Shown here: positions 38,922 through 42,614 of the stretch, in pieces | How the letters are laid out: the number at the start of each line of letters is the position of its first letter | How positions within the stretch are numbered: position 1 is the stretch's first letter | From: an uncultured Lachnospiraceae bacterium | Lineage (GTDB): Bacteria > Bacillota_A > Clostridia > Lachnospirales > Lachnospiraceae | Direction of reading: 5' to 3' | NCBI GenBank assembly: GCA_902801585.1 | Contig: CADCIU010000025.1 | Coordinates: 1-42,614 of the forward strand | Length of the DNA: 42,614 nt | Translations under genes and position numbers: made by a program | Notes under the pieces: generated by a model | The model's input: the letters and a program-made list of their open reading frames with translations, nothing else | Told to the model about the DNA's origin: nothing | Database searches by the model: none

Positions 38922-41900
38922 ATGATGAACACGGATAAAAAATTCACCCTGAAAAACAGGTTTTCCTATTATTCCCGCTACACACTGCTGTTCGCGATCG
39001 TCGCTCTTGTCATCTACGCGCCCTTCCTGTTCTTTGGAAAAGCACTTGTATGGGAGCACGATTCCTATACGCAGCATCTCAAGGCAATGATCTTTATTTC
39101 CCGCTGGTACCGCCAGTCCCTCAAGGCGCTCCTGACCGGCAACTTTAAAGCGATCTCCACCTATTCGTTCACGCTCGGATACGGTTCCGACGCGCTGACC
39201 ACTCTCGCCTATTACGGCGTGGGAGATCCCTTCTACCTGCTCGGCGCGCTGGTGCCCGCTAAAATGATCTATCTGTTCTACAATGCTCTGATCATTGTCA
39301 AGAACTACTGCACGGGACTCTTCTTTTCCGCGCTCTGCCGCCGACGCTGGCCGGAGCCGGAGCATGACGGAGGCTGCATCGCCGGTTCCCTGATTTACAC
39401 CTTCTGCGGTTTCGCGCTGATCATCTGCGTGGGGCAGCCGATCTTCCTCGACGCGATGATCGTCTTTCCCCTTGTCCTTCTGGGCATTGAGAAGGTGCGG
39501 GACGGCTTAAAGCCCTGGACCTTCATCATCGCGATCCTCCTGGCGACGGTGAGCAACTTCTATTTCCTTCCCAGCATCGTGATCATGGCAGTGCTGTATG
39601 CCCTGTTCCGCTATTTTCCTATTGAAAAGGGAGCTCTCGGAAAGCGCCTGTCCCAGATCGTGACCATGTTCGCCGCCGGCACCGTCGGCGTGGCGATGGG
39701 CGGTGTGATCCTTCTTCCCATGATCCTCACCGTCCTGAGCAACAAGCGGATTGACATGCACCCCACTGTCGGTCTGTTTTACGACGCCTACACCTGCCGG
39801 ATCCTGCCGGTTGATTTTCTGGCCTGTGATGAAGTGCAGTTCGGCGTTCTCTGCTACGCGGGAACCGCCCTTCTGTGCGTCTTCCTCATGTTTGCCTCCA
39901 AGGGTTATATCAAACTGAAGCTGCAGTTCATCCTCTACTCCGCGCTGCTCTTTATCCCTGCCTTCGGCTATCTCACAAACGGCCTGGCCTACCCGATCAA
40001 CCGCTGGTGCTGGGCTTATTCCGCGCTGGTCGGAATGATCGTGGCCGAGATGTGGCCGCGCTTGTTCGACGTGACCGAGCGGCAGTTCCGCGGCATGGGA
40101 ATCGCGTTGGGTATTTACTTTATCGTCTGCTGTTTCCTGGCATACGCGGTCAAAGTGAATTTCCTTCTGCCGATCATCTTCACTCTCTTCACGCTGATCA
40201 AGATCGGTTTCGCCCAAAAGGAGCAGTTTGAACCGGAAGAAGGGGAAGATGCCCGTAAATACACCCGCCGCTTCAAGCGCGCTCAGCGAATGGTCCTCTA
40301 TCTGACGCTGGCGGGCGTCTGTGTGAACGGCGTCACCAAGAATTACCCCGCTTTTGACAACCGCACCAGTGCATACAGAGACCAGTATACCCTGGTTCTG
40401 GGCGGAAGCGGCGCCGGCGCATCCCCGGCCAACAACATGAATTTGTGGATCAATGATACCTCTCAGATCGCGGCTTCGATCGGTCACAAGACCACTGACT
40501 TCAAGAGAGTTTCCAACACCGAGTCCGATTACTGGTACCAGAATACATCGATCCTGAACGGAATCTCGACGCCGCAGTCCTTCTGGAGCATCAACAGCGC
40601 CTATATCCTGGAATATCTGGACAAACTGGCCGTCTCCGACGCCAACAACAATGCCTGGCAGTTCACGAACCTCGACAACCGCGCTGTTTTGAACGAGCTC
40701 GCATCCATCAGCTATATGTACTGTATGAATCCGCTCAAGCTCCCCACCGGGTATACGGATCAGACGCTCGACCCGACTACCGCCAATTCCGTTTACCCCA
40801 ACGAGTACCCGCTCTCACTGGGATACACCTACTCGCAGACCATCAGCACGGAGCAGTTCGAGGCTCTCACACCGGCGCAGCGCCAGGAGATCCTCCTCAC
40901 CCACGCGGTGCTCGAGCACCCCGGCGCCCTTCAGGACACAAAATCCGCCGAGCAGCTGGCTGCCGGTATGGAGTGCAAAAGCGTGCCGTTCACGGTTGAG
41001 TGCATGGACGACGATGTCGTGCAGACCGATGCGCAGACTTTCGTCACCACGGATGAAAATATGACGGTCACGCTTCACTTTGACCCGCAAAAGGGCGGTG
41101 AGTGCTACCTCTACATGAAGAACATTCAGTTCCGTCCGACCACCAAGCCCGAGATCTATTCGGAAGATCCTGCCTTTGACCCAAATAATCTCTACACGCC
41201 CTATAAGTGGAAGAACTGGCTGTCCCCTTACGACAAGTACTGGATCTACAAGCACATGTTCACCGATCCGCCGCTGGGCAACATCAAACTCCACGCGGAG
41301 TTCCATAACGGCGAAAATATTGTCACCGAAAACGAAGTCAACTATATCCTTCCGGACAACGAGCAGTTTTACTCCGGGCGGCAGGATTTCCTCCTGAATT
41401 CCTACACGCTCCGCGAGGGGATCGATTCCATCGTCCTCACCTTCCCTGTCCCGGGTGTCTACCACTTTGACGAGTTCTCTCTGATCTCCGAGCCGCTCAC
41501 AACTTACGAAGCGGATGCCAAAGCACTGGCAAAAGAGTCCCTCGAGAACGTGAATATCCATCAGGATCCGAGCAGTTTCGTCACCTCCACCGTGACAGGT
41601 GAGATCACCGTCTCAGACAGCAAGCTTCTGTGTCTTACGATCCCCTATTCAGAGGGCTGGAGGGCATACGTGGACGGGCAGCCTGCACTGATCGAAAACG
41701 TCAATATCATGTTCTCCGGAATCATGCTGACGCCCGGCCATCACACGATTGAGCTGCGCTACGAGACGCCCGGCCTTCTCTATGGAGTCTGCCTGACTGC
41801 AGCGGGCATTCTGCTGTTCCTGTTCTGGATGATCATGTCCCTTCGCTCAGGCCGCGGCCGCGCCAAAGCTGATCAGGCTGACGACGCCGACAGCGCTGAT

Positions 41901-42176
41901 CAGACTGATCCTGCTGATCTCACTGGTCCTGCTGATCTCGCTGATGCTGCCGGTCTCGCTGATCCCGCTGATCAAGCTGATGCTGCTGATCAAGCGGGTC
42001 CTGCTGATCAAGCTGACCACAGGCCGAATGCGGAGGAAATCATTCCTGATGCAGGATCTCCCAGCATGAATTCCGCAGACGCCGCCGGCGGGGAGCCAGA
42101 TGCTTCTTCTGCTTTGGCCGGCACTGTTCCGGAATCGGCTGATATGCCTGAAAATCCGGAAGCAGAAAGCAAATGA
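38922..42176 (+). CDS. YfhO family GT-C-like membrane protein
   Basis: A 1084-residue YfhO-family membrane protein, implicated in Bacillota in adding sugars to lipoteichoic acid or other envelope polymers. It starts with a membrane segment followed by the external loop ALVWEHDSYTQHLKAM (Asp/His residues as in GT-C active sites), then about a dozen hydrophobic segments to about residue 480, an extracellular domain of about 500 residues, and a last membrane segment near 965-985 (LYGVCLTAAGILLFLFWMIM). The end of the soluble part (YSEGWRAYVDGQPA...) is a YfhO signature. After the last membrane segment comes a tail of Ala-Asp repeats, then a Ser/Glu-rich end. GGAGGT is 13 bases from the ATG at 38922, a long gap; the upstream TTG at 38871 is unlikely. 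Confidence 0.88.
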   Translation: MMNTDKKFTLKNRFSYYSRYTLLFAIVALVIYAPFLFFGKALVWEHDSYTQHLKAMIFISRWYRQSLKALLTGNFKAISTYSFTLGYGSDALTTLAYYGVGDPFYLLGALVPAKMIYLFYNALIIVKNYCTGLFFSALCRRRWPEPEHDGGCIAGSLIYTFCGFALIICVGQPIFLDAMIVFPLVLLGIEKVRDGLKPWTFIIAILLATVSNFYFLPSIVIMAVLYALFRYFPIEKGALGKRLSQIVTMFAAGTVGVAMGGVILLPMILTVLSNKRIDMHPTVGLFYDAYTCRILPVDFLACDEVQFGVLCYAGTALLCVFLMFASKGYIKLKLQFILYSALLFIPAFGYLTNGLAYPINRWCWAYSALVGMIVAEMWPRLFDVTERQFRGMGIALGIYFIVCCFLAYAVKVNFLLPIIFTLFTLIKIGFAQKEQFEPEEGEDARKYTRRFKRAQRMVLYLTLAGVCVNGVTKNYPAFDNRTSAYRDQYTLVLGGSGAGASPANNMNLWINDTSQIAASIGHKTTDFKRVSNTESDYWYQNTSILNGISTPQSFWSINSAYILEYLDKLAVSDANNNAWQFTNLDNRAVLNELASISYMYCMNPLKLPTGYTDQTLDPTTANSVYPNEYPLSLGYTYSQTISTEQFEALTPAQRQEILLTHAVLEHPGALQDTKSAEQLAAGMECKSVPFTVECMDDDVVQTDAQTFVTTDENMTVTLHFDPQKGGECYLYMKNIQFRPTTKPEIYSEDPAFDPNNLYTPYKWKNWLSPYDKYWIYKHMFTDPPLGNIKLHAEFHNGENIVTENEVNYILPDNEQFYSGRQDFLLNSYTLREGIDSIVLTFPVPGVYHFDEFSLISEPLTTYEADAKALAKESLENVNIHQDPSSFVTSTVTGEITVSDSKLLCLTIPYSEGWRAYVDGQPALIENVNIMFSGIMLTPGHHTIELRYETPGLLYGVCLTAAGILLFLFWMIMSLRSGRGRAKADQADDADSADQTDPADLTGPADLADAAGLADPADQADAADQAGPADQADHRPNAEEIIPDAGSPSMNSADAAGGEPDASSALAGTVPESADMPENPEAESK
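41868..42020 (+). repeat. 9-bp-periodic repeat coding the YfhO tail
   Basis: About 17 imperfect units built on GCTGATCNN encode three-residue repeats of the type Ala-Asp-Gln, Ala-Asp-Leu, Ala-Asp-Pro and Ala-Asp-Ala. The repeats stay in frame and have diverged at the third triplet. Confidence 0.8.
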
Positions 42177-42268
42177 CCATTGATGAATACGCCGCTTCGC
42201 AGTATACAGAGATTGTTTCTGTTTCATCTTAGTTCCAAATACAAGGCTGAATAAAGTTCCATGAATCA

Positions 42269-42311
42269 AGAACGTCTTCAGGTGAAAACCTGTAGGCGTT
42301 CTTTTTTTTTG
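42269..42311 (+). terminator. Terminator of the YfhO gene
   Basis: AGAACG/CGTTCT (42269-42274/42297-42302) encloses CAGGT/ACCTG (42279-42283/42288-42292) with a GAAA loop; a run of nine T residues follows. Confidence 0.8.
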
Positions 42312-42349
42312 CTGTTCCGTTCTGAGGCCGGAGCGCCCTTCCACTTACT

Positions 42350-42424
42350 TTTTTTCTTGTTCTTAATTCCTGTAGGACCCTGAATTCTAAATTAACAGCG
42401 TGGGGCCCTACTAGAACAAGAAAT
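42350..42424. repeat. Inverted repeat at the left edge of the 74-bp array
   Basis: TTTCTTGTTCT at about 42353-42363 is the exact complement of AGAACAAGAAA at 42413-42423, with a further GTAGGaCCC/GGGcCCTAC pairing between them. The right arm is part of the first full repeat unit. Confidence 0.6.
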
Positions 42425-42614
42425 TTTAAAAGTGGTGGGGTCTACTGACTGCTGGACTGACTGGAAATTCGGCGTGGGACCCTGCCAGAACGAGAAAATT
42501 TTAAAGTGGTGGGGTCTACTGACCTCTGGGCTGACTGATAATTCAGCATAGGACCCTGCCAGAACAAGAAAATTTTAAAGTGGTGGGGTCTACTGACCTC
42601 TGGGCTGACTGATA
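42394..42614. repeat. 74-bp tandem repeat (minisatellite), truncated by window edge
   Basis: Equivalent positions (GGACCCTGCCAGAAC or GGGCCCTACTAGAAC) occur at 42403, 42477 and 42551, exactly 74 bases apart. The second and third units are nearly identical over their whole length and the first is more diverged. Each unit contains AAAATTTT, then TGGTGGGGTCTACTGAC, and can pair GGGTC with the GACCC of the next unit. No start codon with ribosome binding site or open frame spans the array. It continues beyond the window. Confidence 0.85.

Noticed and set aside
42394..42614. CRISPR array
   Set aside because: The entire 74-bp unit is conserved; there are no variable spacers, and no cas genes are present.
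1..42614. tRNA, rRNA, prophage or integrase genes
   Set aside because: None seen on either strand by eye; no tRNA-like cloverleaf with CCA or GGTTCGANTCC-type arm was found.

Overview
The window reads as chromosomal DNA of a GC-rich, low-copy-mobile anaerobic member of the Bacillota, most likely class Clostridia and close to Lachnospiraceae. Reasons: strong AAAGGAGG-type ribosome binding sites almost everywhere, intrinsic terminators with T-runs, a domain-permuted GH3 glucosidase, a single-chain LarC, DUF2974 and YfhO proteins, and a stand-alone aconitase-family hydratase. This placement is inference from gene content. I saw no rRNA, tRNA, transposase, phage gene or CRISPR array.

Layout. 1-1300: the end of a probable upstream gene, a chain of hairpins, a GNAT acetyltransferase that looks AT-richer than the rest, and a gene-poor stretch with strong inverted repeats. 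1301-3393: shikimate pair aroE-aroD (minus) with a tandem-repeat leader. 3394-9004: histidine phosphatase, aconitase-like hydratase, acyl-CoA thioesterase, sodium:solute symporter. 8985-12480: YihY-like membrane protein, membrane-anchored lysozyme-like protein, and two tandem MgtC/SapB proteins. 12481-17622: a 122-nt near-perfect hairpin, glycogen phosphorylase and galactokinase (divergent), malic enzyme. 17706-25193: a small orphan protein, an RsbW-like ATPase, then a tightly packed minus-strand operon DUF2974 - Nudix - RluA - HAD - larB - larC - ECF-type sigma factor. 25497-28646: serA, a BI-1/YccA membrane protein with a structured leader, dapA. 28741-36062: polytopic membrane proteins and a GtrA protein with a ROK kinase and the GH3 glucosidase. 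36103-42176: tex, a 70-residue orphan, and a large YfhO-family protein with a repeat tail. 42177-42614: terminator and a 74-bp tandem repeat that runs off the window.

How the genes fit: most are housekeeping carbon and amino-acid metabolism (shikimate, serine, lysine/diaminopimelate, malate, glycogen, galactose, beta-glucosides) interleaved with cell-envelope functions (GT-C-like proteins, GtrA, YfhO, lysozyme-like, YihY). larB/larC make and metallate the nickel-pincer cofactor, but larA and larE are not here.

The most unusual signals are non-coding. (1) In three genes (aroE and both mgtC copies) the Shine-Dalgarno sequence is itself the gene-proximal unit of a short tandem repeat. (2) Four intergenic spots carry a pair of GC-rich palindromes, like BIME elements. 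(3) A 122-nt hairpin exactly fills the gap between two convergent stop codons. (4) Multi-hairpin leaders precede the acetyltransferase and the BI-1 gene. (5) A 74-bp minisatellite lies at the right edge. In coding DNA the notable items are a 35-residue uninterrupted His/Asp run in LarC, a 9-bp-periodic Ala-Asp tail on YfhO, and two small proteins with excellent gene signals but no recognised family.
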